In this document: piece by piece, positions 25,701 through 39,000 of the stretch
Position numbering within the stretch: position 1 is the stretch's first letter
Layout of the letters: each line of letters begins with the position of its first letter
Source: Motacilla alba alba
Taxonomy: Eukaryota > Chordata > Aves > Passeriformes > Motacillidae
Length of the DNA: 64,000 nucleotides
NCBI RefSeq assembly: GCF_015832195.1
Contig: NC_052020.1
Coordinates: forward strand, 868,001-932,000
Direction: 5' to 3'
Translations under genes and position numbers: made by a program
The notes under the pieces: model-generated
Databases searched by the model: none
The model's input: only the letters and a program-made list of their open reading frames with translations
What the model was told of the DNA's origin: nothing

Positions 25701-28700
25701 ATCTTAGACATTCATTCTTCTTACGAGGTGCTGTGGCCCTTTTAGGTTGGCTGTGTCAGCCATGTATGAGGTTAAAACGTACTGTTAAAATCAATGCAGT
25801 CCCAAGATGTTTATCTCAGTATTTTAGCACGAATAGCATCGTCTGTTGTATTTGTGAATATATACATAAATACATTGACATACTGGCTCTTTGTTCTGGT
25901 TGCATCTGTAATAATCCCCTATTTCACTGGTAGTTAAATCTTCATTGTATTGAGCCTTTTACTGGGGCTGCCCAGGCTCATTCAAATAAAACAGTAGACT
26001 TAGGATGTATTGTGCACAGTTATAGCAATGCTGCAGAATCTCAGCCAGAAATTAATAGATAAGGCAGGAGGCTAGTAAGCAAACAAGGTATTTCTGTGCA
26101 GACCGAAGAGATTAATTTATATATACAAATTCAGGAAATTATTTCTGCTGCCATTTGGGAATTTTGAGTGACAAGCCATTATGAGTACTAAAAACCAATT
26201 TATAGCAGTGCTTCAGTTCTAGCTTTTCCTTCAGGCTGCTGCTTCCACTGGGGACTGGGAATATGAGACTGGGTTCTTTTGTTTTGTGCAGATTTCAGTG
26301 CAGCATCACAGAGATAACACATCATGTGTAAGGCACAAGTTCTGACTTTTTTTTTTCTGTTTTCCTCTTTATCTTGAAGTATTACAGCAGTGCCAGGGTC
26401 ACCTCAGCATACCCTGTTACAAGCTTGCAGTTGGGTTACAGCTTATCTTAAAAAAATCCTACTATTATAAAGAAGCAGTCGTGCACAGGAAGGATTTGTT
26501 GTGTTTTGTTCTTTCTTGTGGAAGTTACAAGAACAGGAAGGGTTTTGCCTGTGGTGCAGCAGGACCTGCTGCACTTTGTGGCTTGGAGCTGAAGGGCATT
26601 TCCCAAACCAAGGGGATAATTTCTCCTGGTCAGGAAAGTACCTTCTCTGATAGTGTGGGAAAAGTGAAAATGGAAAGCACAAGGGATTGAGACCCTTGGC
26701 TTCAGTGGGAAGTGGATGCTGGCTTTTGGGGTGTCCTCGGTGCAACTTGGGTGGTTGCCAGCCTCTGTTTATCTAACGGGAAAAGGAAGCCACACACTCT
26801 GAAAACAGTTTAATTAGACTTGGTTCTCCAGGGCTGCTGATCTGGTGCCTGTCACAAACACTAAAAGATTTCTTCATTTCATTAAAAAGTGAAGGCAGGG
26901 AAATAATAAAAATGGGAGCAAAAAGAATACTTTCAAATGCTGCCAGTTAGAAGGAATTTGTCAGGTAAAGGTTATGGTATGTTTTTAAAGACTTTATCTT
27001 AAGTCCAAGATTTGAAAAAAAAAAGTTGAAGTATGAACTGTTTCACAGGTAACCTGAACCTCTTTTAAGGTCATTTTAATATTTTGTGTGTCATCCCTTA
27101 TCCACTGGAGATCCAAAAGGGCATCTGTTCTTAGAGCCAGTGCCATATGCCAGCATTTGAATGTGCATATTGGTTTTTAGGGAGGATAAGCCCCCACAAA
27201 ACAAAGATGAACTAGAAGCAGCTGTGATAGCATAGTTTGAAATTCTTTAAATAGTCTCCAGCTCTCTTGAGATCAAGCGAGAAATAGATTTGAGTCTCGG
27301 TAGCTGAGGACACGCCGTGCTCGGTGCATTGGGCACCAGGGGCTGTGCTGTGCTGCCCTGTGCCTGGACTCACCAGAGCCACCCCTGCCCCTGCTCCTCC
27401 AGCCGTGCCCTGTGCTGTACCAGCCCTTCACAGCCAGGGTGGGCTTCTCTGCTGGCTTTAAATGCTCCTTCAGATCCGTGCAGGAAGGGTGGTTCTGGCT
27501 GTTACACTGCCACTGGGGGAGCCTGGGTTTAATGCGAGCCCCTGGGTACCGCTGTGCTCTTCATCTGCACACAAAACAACCTAATGAGCTGGACTGGGTA
27601 ATGACAAGATGAATATAAATAGCCCTGTGCTTCAGAATAGCATAGTGTTATGCATGGTTGTCACAACTTGTTACCTGTCTTGGCGATGTCACACTACAGG
27701 TTTTGATGTGTTCATGACAGGAGAGAGTCTGAGGGTCATGCAGGTCTCATCTCAGTGCTTTTTTATTAAATATTTACCTTTCATATTTTTCTTCTTATTT
27801 CTCTGAGGATACCTTTTAAAGTTTTTTTTCTGTGTCAAATTAATTTTGTTCAGTATATTTATTTGCTTCTAGAAGGGCACGGCATAAAAAGGGAAGATTC
27901 AAGGCAAAGAAGAAAAAAGGCAAACGAGCAGAAGACTCGTGCACATTGTGCATCTTGAAGTTAAATGGATGCATAATTTGAGGCATCAGGCAAATTAAAG
28001 CTGGTTGGTTCTGTCCACTTAACTGTGGTTGTGTACAAAGAGTTCAACAGTTGCTGCTCATTATATGTAAGTTACTAATTAGGGTGCTTAAAATGTGTGT
28101 GAAACAACATATGGTATGTTATCTCATAAAGGAGGTTTTTTCTGGTTATAGGATTCATTCATTATCTGATAAGAATATTTAATTTATGGACATCACAAAA
28201 TGATGTAATTCAAATTAATTTTTAGACTCTTCTACAAGCTTTTTATATGTGTCTGCAGGGCAGGTGATTATCCAGTGATTGTCATCTAAAGTTCAGTCTA
28301 AAACTTTTGTGAGTTTGCAGCCTTCGACATTTTTTTTTTCTTCAGTACAGGATTAGTTCAGTTCATGGTGTTCCAAACTCTTAACACTATTAGATCAGTC
28401 ATGATGGTTAGGAGTGAACTATATTGTTTAAATTCTACTTCTGATAAAGGAGCATTTGTTGAATTTCTTGGTTTGGCGGGGCTGGAGCAGCACAGGGTCT
28501 TCCTGAGCTCTGAGTGGAAGAAAGTGGTAGTAGAAGGCTTTTTGTCCAGAAATATATTATGCCCTTTGCATATGGAATTGAGGAAGAATAGCTCTTCACC
28601 TATGTGGCCATAGATGACAGAATAAAATTGTCTCAAAATGTGACAGGGACTCCTGAGAGTATTGTGATACAAGTAAACAGCTTGTGTTAAAAAGTTAATC

Positions 28701-31700
28701 GGCACAGTTGGGGCTTTTCTAGGAAAATCTTGTTGAATTGCCAAGTTTTGGTAGACATTTCAAGGCAACAGCTGTTTCTGGTTTTTTTTTTTTTTGAGGC
28801 TGGTAACTGCAGTTGTCTGGGACATTCCAAGAGCTGCTTATCACAAAGTGTTTTACCTTCTGCCAGCCATAAAAGTTGTTACTGAAATGAAAGATGTTAC
28901 CAAGATTCATCAGGAGATTTACAGGGCTCTGACTTTATTGAATTTCTCACCTCAGGCAGACAGTGACCGATGTACTGACCTTGTCTCGTGGGATTTTCTG
29001 TAGATTAATGTCTTCTGCACTTCTCCTCCTGCTTTTGTTCTTCACCCTTCCCGTAAGTCCTGCTGGCTGGCTGTCAGTGCCTGCAGGTATTCATGGATGA
29101 TAAGCCCTTGAAAGTTTTATCCCAGCAGCACCTGAAAAACAAGTACAAATTCTGAGTTTCCAGCTGATGTTCAAATCGAATGAATGCCCCTATGGACCAA
29201 GTAAAAGCAGTGTTAGCTTGAAACCCGTGCCCTTTCCAGACCCCTCACTTAATTAAACAAGCAAGGCATGAGCTGAGAAAATCAGGTTTATTTAGATGCC
29301 ACAGTTTTGGCGGACTGTAAAATCAAATCCTTCCCATTTGCAGAATGGGCTTGGGAAGGGTGTGGCTTCTCTAAGGAAATAATTCAAAGCTTGAGAGGTG
29401 TGAATCCTTCAATGGCATTGATTATTAATGAAGCCAAGGGGAAGAAAACTATGACTACATATATTTTTTTAAAGGAAACTTGATTGCAAAATGTCACCAC
29501 TATTCTTACTAACTGAATTGGCACTTTTCTTCTGGCAGCTAAGACTGTCTGCACAAAAATAAAACCTGAGTCCTAATCGTGCTTCTAATAAAACAAATGT
29601 CCCCAGTCAGTGTCTGCCAAAAGTTGGTATTGCTGGAGTGCAAATCAGTTAAATCTCTACATGCTGCAATATATAGATTATATGCAAGGCTCCAGGCTCT
29701 TACTTCAGTAACAGCCAGGACTTAGCAATGACAGTTTTCTTTAAACCCTGCATTTTCCTGTCTTTGTGCATGGTCTTCTTATAGAGTCTGGTCTTGCAAG
29801 TCTTTCAATTAAAGTATCGCTGTCATCCCCAAAGACTGATCTTTTAATTTGTAGTTTTAAAGCAGTCTCTTTTAATGAAGTAATAGGAAATTGCATATAA
29901 ATATGAGTATCTTTTTGTATAACTGGGATGATGTACAGCACTAAACCTAACAAATGTTTCCCTTTGTACAGACTACATGAATATTTTATTTATGAACATT
30001 CAAAACAGAATGATCTTGAATTTATTAAGCAGTGAACAATTAAAGGAAATAAGCGCAGATTAAATGTAGGTTAAGTGATTTGAATTGTAAAGCAGAAGAA
30101 AGAAATTCAAGGTAGTATAAAGTTTGAGTTGAGGATCCTTTCCTGTCATATGCACACATTGAATTTGGGAGCATAAGTTCATGTTGAGTCACATGTAAAT
30201 TAAGGCTGACATTATATTGTCCTGTCTGGCATCTCTGAATAATTAACAGGGGAAAGAAAGAATTGTACAGTAGATCTTCTGTTTGGAATTCCCTAAATTT
30301 AAATATCTACTTCTGGATATCTCACTGAACATTCCACTTCCTCTCAGTCTCCTTACAAATCCTCTTACATCTGGTCACCACCACATAAAATTTGTATTTT
30401 CACGTAACCCTACTCTACAAGCAATAGAGTGAAACTCCCTTAAATTTAAATGCTTAGCAAATAATTTTGTTTCACAGGAATCACAGAGTAAATTGCAGGG
30501 CAAAATTAAAAAAAATCAGTTTGTCTGTATTGTATAACATTAGTCCATGGAATTGTTCTAAATTTTACAGTGGGTGCAGAAACTTGTTATTCAAAATATG
30601 TTAATGTATAGGTGTACAGATATATTTTTCATTGTGATGGCATCAGGTGGGACCTTTCTGGAAGCAGCCCAGCCTGGTAGGGAAATGTATCTGGGCTGTG
30701 AGAGTCTGTCCCTGATGCAGCTGGAGCAGAGTGCAGGCTCCTCTTCCTGCTTTGGAAGTCCTGACTCAAAGCTCCAGGACTAATCCACCTCTCAGTGGGA
30801 GATCTCTCTCAGCTGCAGTACAGCTCCACATCTTACTGTCTTGAAAGTAAACTCTGAATCTCAGCAAAAGAGGCTGGAAAGTGGAGCATCCTCCTGGTCT
30901 TAGGGGACAGATCTGCAGTGGGAACTTGTAAAAAAGCTACAGTGAACAGAAGCATAGCACATCACTCTTACTGCATCTGCTCTCCAGAACTTTTATATGA
31001 AACATTATTTTGTTTTAAAATGTCCCTTATTTCGGCCAGAATAATCTCTTTAAAATAAGGAGGGTTAAAGAATTGGGGCTAGACAAACTTTTGTTCTGCA
31101 GTGGCAGTAGCTGCTGAGTTTTGCACTGCAGCCAGGAGCTGCTGACAGCTGTAGTGTCAAACATTTTAGTCATTCTTCATTCGAATTCATTAGAATTTTT
31201 TTATTCAGTGAAAAATACTATTTCAGCCTAACAGTCAGTCTGAGGTGAAAACAAATCATATTTGTGAGATAAACAGTGTTTACAGAAAAAGCAATTACTG
31301 TATGAACCATGTTTAGTTATCAGTACCTACCTGAAAGGTGGAAAGAGACAGCTTAGATGAGAAAGCTGCTCAGTAATTGAGAGAAATTTAACTTGCAAGA
31401 CTGTTAGTTTTGGGGTTTGGTTTCTTTTTGTTGGTCATAAAAAAACCGCAGGCTTTGCCTCTGAGAGGTATGGAAAGCTTTATGTCAAAAATCTTCTGTA
31501 GGAATTAGCACAGAGGCCTTGAACAAAATTTTAAAGGAGTGATGTCTTCAATGGCAAGTGATCCCTTTGTCTGGTCTTGGTTTGCTACAAAAGAGTGTGC
31601 ACTGGAGTTTGCCAGTGCTAGGAGGATGTATTTAGCTTGTATTCAGCCAGCAATCCATTTCGAGATACAGATGGCTAAAGGACATGCTAATTCAGTGCTA

Positions 31701-33500
31701 TTTGTCAAAAATGTGTACTGTACCATTTTTTTCAGGCCTGTCTTTGAATTTACTGAGATATTAGATCTTGAGGGAAAATGACAAAGTTGAGAAGACCTAG
31801 TGGTTCATTTCATGTAATTGGAATCTATTTAAGGCTCTTCATTTTCTCAGCCAGCTCTGGTAGAGATGTACCTTCTTTGGAGTGCATAATGCCTGTTAAA
31901 TCACCAAGACTTCTGCTCCTTACAAATGAATACATTGGAGCTTTAAAAAGTGAGCTGCTCCTTGAAAATGCTGCATAGTCTTATGCATGGGTTTTTCTGC
32001 TGCATGATCTCTACTCTGCTTAAATTACCTTTTAAAAGTTTCTAACTTACATTGAATTTCAGTCATCAAGAATTTTTATTCAAGAATGAAAAGAATTCTT
32101 CTGTGTGGTTCAACAGGTGCTGGATCAGATCTTAGACATGCCAATTCTGCCACTGACTTCTGGGTTTGCTACTTATTAGCAAGAAAAGCTTTTAGGTGCC
32201 TTGTAGGAAAGTGATAATTAGGAAAAAAACCCCAGGTGTGGAACAATACTGTTTATAAATCAGACCCTTAACACCTTTTGCAGTTCCTGTGGTGAAGCAG
32301 AAGTTTCAGGTGGTTGTGGTTTCGTTGTGGAGTTCTTTGAGGCAAGTTGATCTAGAGTTGTGCCTTTTGGGGATGTTTTATTGCAGCAGTGCCGTTCATA
32401 CTGATGGGCAGCTCCTCTGACAGTCCCTCAGGCGTTTGCAAGCAGTGCCTGAGTTGAGAGCTCGGAGCAGGGCAGAGCTGGGGCAGAGCAGAGTTCCAGG
32501 GCTTCCAGAGAGCAGCTCTGCCTGATCTCCCTCCTGCACCGATTTGCATTTTCATTTGCCAAAGTCCTTTGGTTTCAGGGATTACTGGGGTGACTGCTCT
32601 GTGTAATTAGGACATCACATGCCTATTTTTCCAGAGTTTTGATTTGAAACGTGCTAGCTGTTAGGGAATCATCAATATATTGCCTCTGAGATCTCTTCAC
32701 ATGCAAATTTAAATCTCACACGTGTCTGCAGTAATTTGAAAAAGAAGTGTCAGTATTTGACTTTTCCAGAAGTATTACCTCCTTTTCCTAACCTGTGTTG
32801 GAATTTGATGCAGTTGTTCTCTTAGTGCAGGTTTTCAGTTTCTAATGAGAAAAGGCGGGTGAAAAAGGCGTTTAATGTAGCAGGCTTCATAGTAGCTATA
32901 TCATCAGATATCTGTGAGTGGCTTTGAGAAAAAAAGTCATACGTTCCATAAGTATATGAGTGGGGTGGTTTTTGTTTCCCATTGAAATCTTGGTGTTTTC
33001 CATTGTATTTGTTCCATTATTCCACACCACCAGTGAAGGGTGGGAAGGAGCCATCAAAGGAAAATATCTTTCACTAGTAGGTAAGACAGGATCCTTGAAA
33101 AGGATTTTGACCTTGTTCCTGTTGGGTAACTCCTAAAAAGCCTTTAACAGGTATTAAATATGCACTCCCGTAGGCTTGCAGACTGACTGAAGGGACAATG
33201 CAGGAAGATTCGTGTCACTTCTGGGTGACAAGCTTTCCTGGCATCTGTCAGCAGCAAGTGCAGCTGTGCTTGCTCTACCACGTTCAGGTTAGCTGAAAGG
33301 AGACGGGGCTGTGTTCTGGAAGGGCAGCTTTGGAGGCAGTAGCTGAAGCAGTAATGGTCCCTGACTGCTGTGGAAGTCACTCTGCCTTCAGCAGGGATGG
33401 GGGAGGAGAGGATATCTCCAGAGCTGAGAAACCCAGGCTCTGTGGGGCAGCAAGGGCTGGCAGAGGAACATGGCAAACAGCTGGCTCTCTCAGGAGTGTG

Positions 33501-33536
33501 TATATATATATATATATATATAATATATGTATATTT
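33501..33536 (+). repeat. (TA)n microsatellite
   Basis: About eleven uninterrupted TA units (33501-33522) followed by an imperfect ATATATGTATAT extension, preceded by a short GTGTG stretch. Likely length-variable. Confidence 0.92.
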
Positions 33537-35288
33537 AAAACCACCTCATGTCTGTGAGATGGTTATACTCCTCTGCAGGGGGACTGGCCAGAGGAGTTCA
33601 GGTGATGCTGGAGACTTGGACCATGTGGAATTGTGCCCTGTTTTTCGAGGCACGGTGCTGCTCAGCTGTTGGAGGTGCGGGAAGGAGAGGAGCCGTGTGT
33701 GCACAAGCTCAGCCCTGGCTCTTCTGCCAGCGCTGGGATGTGTTTGCTCCCTCTGCTGTGGTGTCTGGGCGCCTCAGTGTTTGCAGTGTGTTTATCCTCA
33801 CAGCCCTGCCCTGGAATGGGAAGTGCTGTTCATCTGATGGGGAGCAGAGATGGATGGGGCAGATGTGTGCCTGAGGGTGTCTGTGAAAGTGCTGCAAATT
33901 GAATCTGAGTCTCTGCACTCTGGGGTTGATACATTTAATTGCTGTCACATTCCTCCGCCTTAGAGCTATCCTGTGTTGTGAAACCATAATTGTACCGAAG
34001 TGGGCTTGTTTTGCTATTGCTTTCTAAATCTCCTGCATGTATCTGAGCATTGCTGAAGTACTCTCAGTCAAAGAAATGATTCATGCCAAGGTGAGTTATC
34101 TGATTTTCCACTTTTTTCCTGAGAACCTAACCTTGAAATGCACCGTTTGCACTGAGCTGAGAATTTTTTTTATGAACTTCATAGATTCCTACTAAACTGC
34201 AGAACTTCTGACTGGTGAAATTCCATTTTTTTTCCTGGGATGTAACTTATGTCTTCACCTGCTTTATCTTCCCAGTTGTCAATTTAGACTTGTATTTGTT
34301 TATATCAACTTGTAAGAGGTTTTGGGGGGATTTTTTAAAATTAGGATTTTAGCCTATTACTGTAAATGGAGGAAGCTTCTCAAAGTAATGTCTGAGCAAC
34401 CAATCTTCTGCTTGGGTGTGTGAAGCTGCATCGATATTAAAAAAGAAAAAAATATTTCCATAGCAACCTGTTAGAAGCACGGGATGTTTTTGCTGTTAGG
34501 GTTTTTATAGTTGAAGTTGTTACACCCTTACAGTGGATATTTTTGACTGCTGTAACCAAGCCATATGAAAGTAGCCAGTAATAGCACAGCAACATTTGTT
34601 TTTCTATTTAGGACTTTGTTCTGCATATATACTTTTATAAATAAATGTAAGCTGTTATTAATGACATTATCTCAGGTTTCTAAACCAGCTGCATGTTTTC
34701 CCCACATTATCCAGCATTTCTTTTGAGTCCTGATGTACCAGAATCAACAAACCTGCAGAGCAGGCGATGAGAAAGCAAAAGGAAATTACCCATCCTGTAC
34801 CACAGACATGTTTAAACAGCTGGATGAGCTGTTTTCTGTTTCCCCAAAGAAGAGCCATGCTTTGGCATTTATTTTCATTAAGGGGTGGATGTGTGCCCCA
34901 CTGTAGCTGTGCTAGAGTACCTCAGGATAATGGTGTGAGCCTAAATGTTCAGCTTCTGCTTTGGTTACATAAGGGAGTTGCACATTCCCTCCAGGACAGC
35001 CCTGTTTAGTCCTTTTTGGGTGCTGTTCCAGGGAATTTGCTGTCATTATGGGTGGGCAGGAATAACAAGGAAGGCTCCAGACTTTTCCAGTCCTGCTTTT
35101 TTATGTTGCCAGATTAAATAAAGTCAGCAACTATACTGCACTCACCTTCATAAGCAGAGTGACAAAACACTGCTGCCCCTTGTTTCATGTCCATGTTGGT
35201 TAGGATTCCTGATGCATGATGAGGAACTTCTTTTGCCAGCTGGTGGGCTGAAGGCTAGGAGGGAGGGAGGGTTTCAGGCTACTCAGTC

Positions 35289-35363
<75 letters not shown>
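35289..35363 (+). repeat. (TTA)n microsatellite, about 25 units
   Basis: An uninterrupted run of about 25 TTA trinucleotides (75 bp). It explains the poly-Leu and poly-Asn translations on the two strands, which are not proteins. Its length and purity mean it is likely to be highly polymorphic. Confidence 0.95.
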
Positions 35364-35570
35364 TCTGCATTTAAATGTCTGTGTCATAGAGGAATCCAAG
35401 AAAACTCTTCTGGGTTTTTTAAGCATCTTTTCTGAGAAATTCCATATCTGCTCAGCATTGTCTCTTGCTTGTTCCCATGTTAAGAAATCCTTTGTTTCCT
35501 GTCTTGCACCTCTTTGCAGTGTCCCAGTATCACTGCAATGACTGGATTTACATCTCTTTGCATCCATAGA

Positions 35571-35645
35571 GACGTGGTTTAGTTGTGGACTTGGCAGTGT
35601 TAGGTTGGGCTCAATCTAATGGTTTTTACAATCTAAATGATATGA
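35571..35645 (+). repeat. CR1 LINE 3' tail, decayed
   Basis: The string GACGTGGTTTAGTTGTGGAC, followed by TTGGCAGTGTTAGGTTG, GGCTCAATCTAATGG and TCTAAATGATATGAG, matches in order the landmarks of a CR1 3' end (GTGGACTTGGCAGTGTTAGG; GGACTCGATGATC; CAACCTAAATGATTCTATGA). Several substitutions and a small deletion in the middle show it is old. It lies about 200 bp after the TTA microsatellite. Confidence 0.75.
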
Positions 35646-36058
35646 GGGAATAATGAAGAAACAGAAGAGGCAGTATGTAATTCAGAAGCTTGATTTGTTT
35701 CAACAGATACACAAAATGGCATTTATTTGGCTTAAAGACATTATTTCTTTGTACATTCATCTTACTTTGGTAGTAATTTCTGGAATACTTGAATTTTGCC
35801 CCGGGACCTTGCAGCTGATCTCTCTGCTGCCCTCTAACCCTTTTACCTTTGTCAAACTTAATAGCTTTGACTAAATATTGAAGTAGATAGTGAGTGGTGC
35901 CTCAGAAAAGTGTTGATTGAAGAAGTGGGGCCTCATTTTACCTGTGGTGAAGGAACTGATTAGCAAAGAGGATTAGAGGGTAGGGGCTGCTGCCTTAATC
36001 CTGTCACTTCCATGTTATGATTTTATAGACTTGCTCATTTAGTTCAAACTGATCTGTT

Positions 36059-36074
36059 TTTTTTTTTTTTTTTT
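36059..36074 (+). repeat. Poly(T) tract
   Basis: A run of about 16 T followed by ATTTAATG. I see no SINE or retrocopy body next to it. Confidence 0.85.
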
Positions 36075-39000
36075 ATTTAATGTGATGTCACTGTTTATCT
36101 AGTTAAAAATGCTAAGGGGAAGTTCAGAACAGTTGGATTCACTGCATGGGAATGTGCCTGTTTTGCACCAATTTACTCAGTACCACTGAAAGGTTGTTAA
36201 TTTGTGTTGCGCACTTCTCTGTGGATTCACAGGCTGGTAAATTTTGAGACTGATACAGGAAATCCATACCTGTCACTGCTTAGCTTGGCAGTAATGTCAC
36301 ACCTCTGGGATCAACCAAGTGACACCACATTTGTGTGCCTGTTTGCTTAGGAAAGCCATGGTGATTGTGGAGGCTGCTGATGTGGCAGTAACATTGTGGT
36401 GCCTGTGTCCTCACTGCTGTTTGCATACTGCTGTGGCTGACAAGATGCCTGCATTAATTACATTTAGAATGTGATTTGGAGGGTCTTACTGAGTTTATGT
36501 GAAAAATTGCTTGCAAACTGCAGGAATTTGGTCGTGTATAATTTGCTTTCCTGAGCCTTGTGGACAGTGAGCCTTCAGGCTGAGAGAGGTAGCTCTTCTG
36601 GTCAATTTGTGAACCTCCAGCTTAACTCAGCTGCTGTGGCTCTTGTGGGATTGGTGTCCAGAGGCCTCTTGGAAGAGCTGTCAGTTTGCCTGGCAGGTGT
36701 TTATTCTGCAGTGCTGTTATCTCTGGGCACTGCTGATCCCTCTTTCAAAATAGCTGTGACACCAGTAAGCACTGAGGCTAACATTTCTGAGAGTAACTTC
36801 AAATGGCTTGATCCTAAAGGCTGCACTGTTGAAGGGAAAACCTGACTTCTGGTAGCTTAATGAATGGCTGCCATGCCCCAGAACTCCATCATCCACAGTT
36901 CAGTGATCATCTCCCATTTACTTGTAAGGCTTCTTCTGCCAGAAATCCTGGTATCCTAAAGCTGCCATCAACATTGTGTCATGCTGAGAAACATATTTTC
37001 TTATTTCTGAAAGAAGAGTTTACTTTCCCAACTCTTTAATCTGAAGATTTTTTTTTCCTTCCCAACACTTCTCTCATGGTTACTTGCTACTAACAGATTT
37101 CTTTTATTATGCTTTTTAGCACTGGAGTGGTTTGTTGCTAATAAGCTGCATCTTATAGCTGGAGTATGTCCATGTGCCTGACCCCACAGGTCATAGAGGA
37201 ATATTGAAATTAAAATGCAGTCAAAGCTTTGTTCCTCTCTGAAGAGATTTTACTCATGTTTTGAGCACATTAGTTTTTTCAAGGTGTTACTCTCCTTTTG
37301 TGCTACCTTTCAAGGCAGTGAAAATGTGTTAAAACTGAGTAGACAGTGTACAGATATAATTTCAAAAAATGGCATTGCTTTATAGATTAAGCACCTGAAC
37401 TTCATCCCATGGTGAAATGCACACTTAGAGAGATTTGAAGTGAGCAGAAACCAATTTCCATGGCTTTGCAGTTCAGTTAGTGTAGCATTTCATTACAGTG
37501 ACTGGGAACCCTCTCCCTTCTTTCCTCTGAGTTAAATCCAGACTCTTCTAAGGCTCAAAGTGATGTGTACTTTTTCTTGTTTTATCTTTATTCTCAGGCT
37601 TTGCTAATACTCCCACAGCTGCCTTACAAGTCATTCTGTTTTCCTCAGAGGTATCCAGGCAATTCCCCCTTTCTTCCCCTGTGCTCTGAAGAATTTCAAA
37701 GACCCAAAAACAGAACCCCAAAGATTGGTTCAAGAGATGACAGAAAGAATATGTTCAGGTTTGCGTGCGTGTTCTGCTACGAACTCTTGAAGTCCTTGAT
37801 CCCTCTGCCTGAAATCCCCACCTGTGCAACTCTGGCTTGTTTCATGAGAGAATGCTAAATTCTTATGTGATACCCTGAAGGGACTCACTGGTGTGCCATT
37901 ACTTTGGTTAGCTGCTGCCTCTCCCCTCAGTTCTGTGTTTTCACACTGCCACTCAGACCCTCAAGCCTCCTGGCTGCTCAGAAGTCTCTTAAATCTGGTT
38001 TTGGTTGGAAAAGAGCAGGAAAGATGTAATGACTAAACAGGATTTTGCTGCATGCTACAGGCAAATCTCTTTGTGGTTATCAGGAGCTGTGTTATGACCA
38101 CTACTGGGGAGTGAAAGAGTTTATTTGTAATTACAAAGTCTACTATGTGAATATTGATTCACCTACAGTTAAAAAAAAATAAATTGTCTTTTACATTTTG
38201 AGGAAGAATCCTCAAGAGCCCTGTTGTGAATGTGTTGTGTTGATGCATTTTGTAAGAGTGAGCGTGTTCCCGCAGCATATCCCACCCCAAATAAGAGACA
38301 TGCCAGGTTGTTTTTCATGCCTGTCAGTTATTGGAATGTAGCAGATGTGAAACTTGAAGGCAGACTGCTGTGAGCAGCTCCTGTCCTGCCCAGCACTCTG
38401 TGTTGGTTAATGATTCCTGTGTCTTCCACAGGTGTGTGAAAATGAGTAGAGCACCAGCAGCACTTGGAAGTATCTAGAAATAGCAGTGCTGGGTGTTTCA
38501 GATGTGCCAAAGGTTGGAGGTATTTGAATCCTGATTCAGCTCCTATAGTTTGAATGGATATAAATGATATTTTCAGGTATAGATTTTTTTACTTCTAACA
38601 GAACCTGCTTAACAAAATTCTGCTCCAGATGTCTCTCCCATCAGGCAAACCCTGTGAGTATGAGTCAATTGTACATAAAACAGCACAAGTACTCCTCTCC
38701 TAGTCCAAATGGCTTTTAAACAACCTATGTGAGACAGAATTATGGATTTGAATATTTATATCTATTGAGTATCACAGTTATTTGGCTCAACACTGTATCT
38801 CACCTAATTCTGAAAGGTTTATCCAAAGCTCTTGTCTGTTTCCTTGTCTGTGTAACTCAGCACAGGCAGAATCCAGCTTCTGGAATAAACAGGATCTTGA
38901 ACAAGTGAGAGATGGAGAACTTGAAATGCTGAGTTTAGTCATACAAAGTCCAGTAACACATGCTGAAGTTGAGATTGATCCTTCTCCCACTCAGTGGTGA

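Larger units (their letters stand above)
17062..33300. other. Intron 1 segment, no gene seen
   Basis: About 16 kb of AT-rich sequence with occasional more GC-rich patches (for example 27300-27560). It contains a 30-bp tandem duplication (22666-22723), two imperfect TTTGGTTGC[A/G]... copies around 18413-18465, a short hairpin with direct repeat (20951-20987) and T tracts. No frame resembles a known protein, and I recognised no tRNA or snRNA. Confidence 0.5.

Noticed and set aside
33501..33536. TA-rich tract as a TATA promoter
   Set aside because: It is a simple dinucleotide repeat with no gene start downstream.
35212..35541. Leu-rich 109-codon frame (and its Asn-rich reverse)
   Set aside because: Both are produced by the TTA microsatellite.
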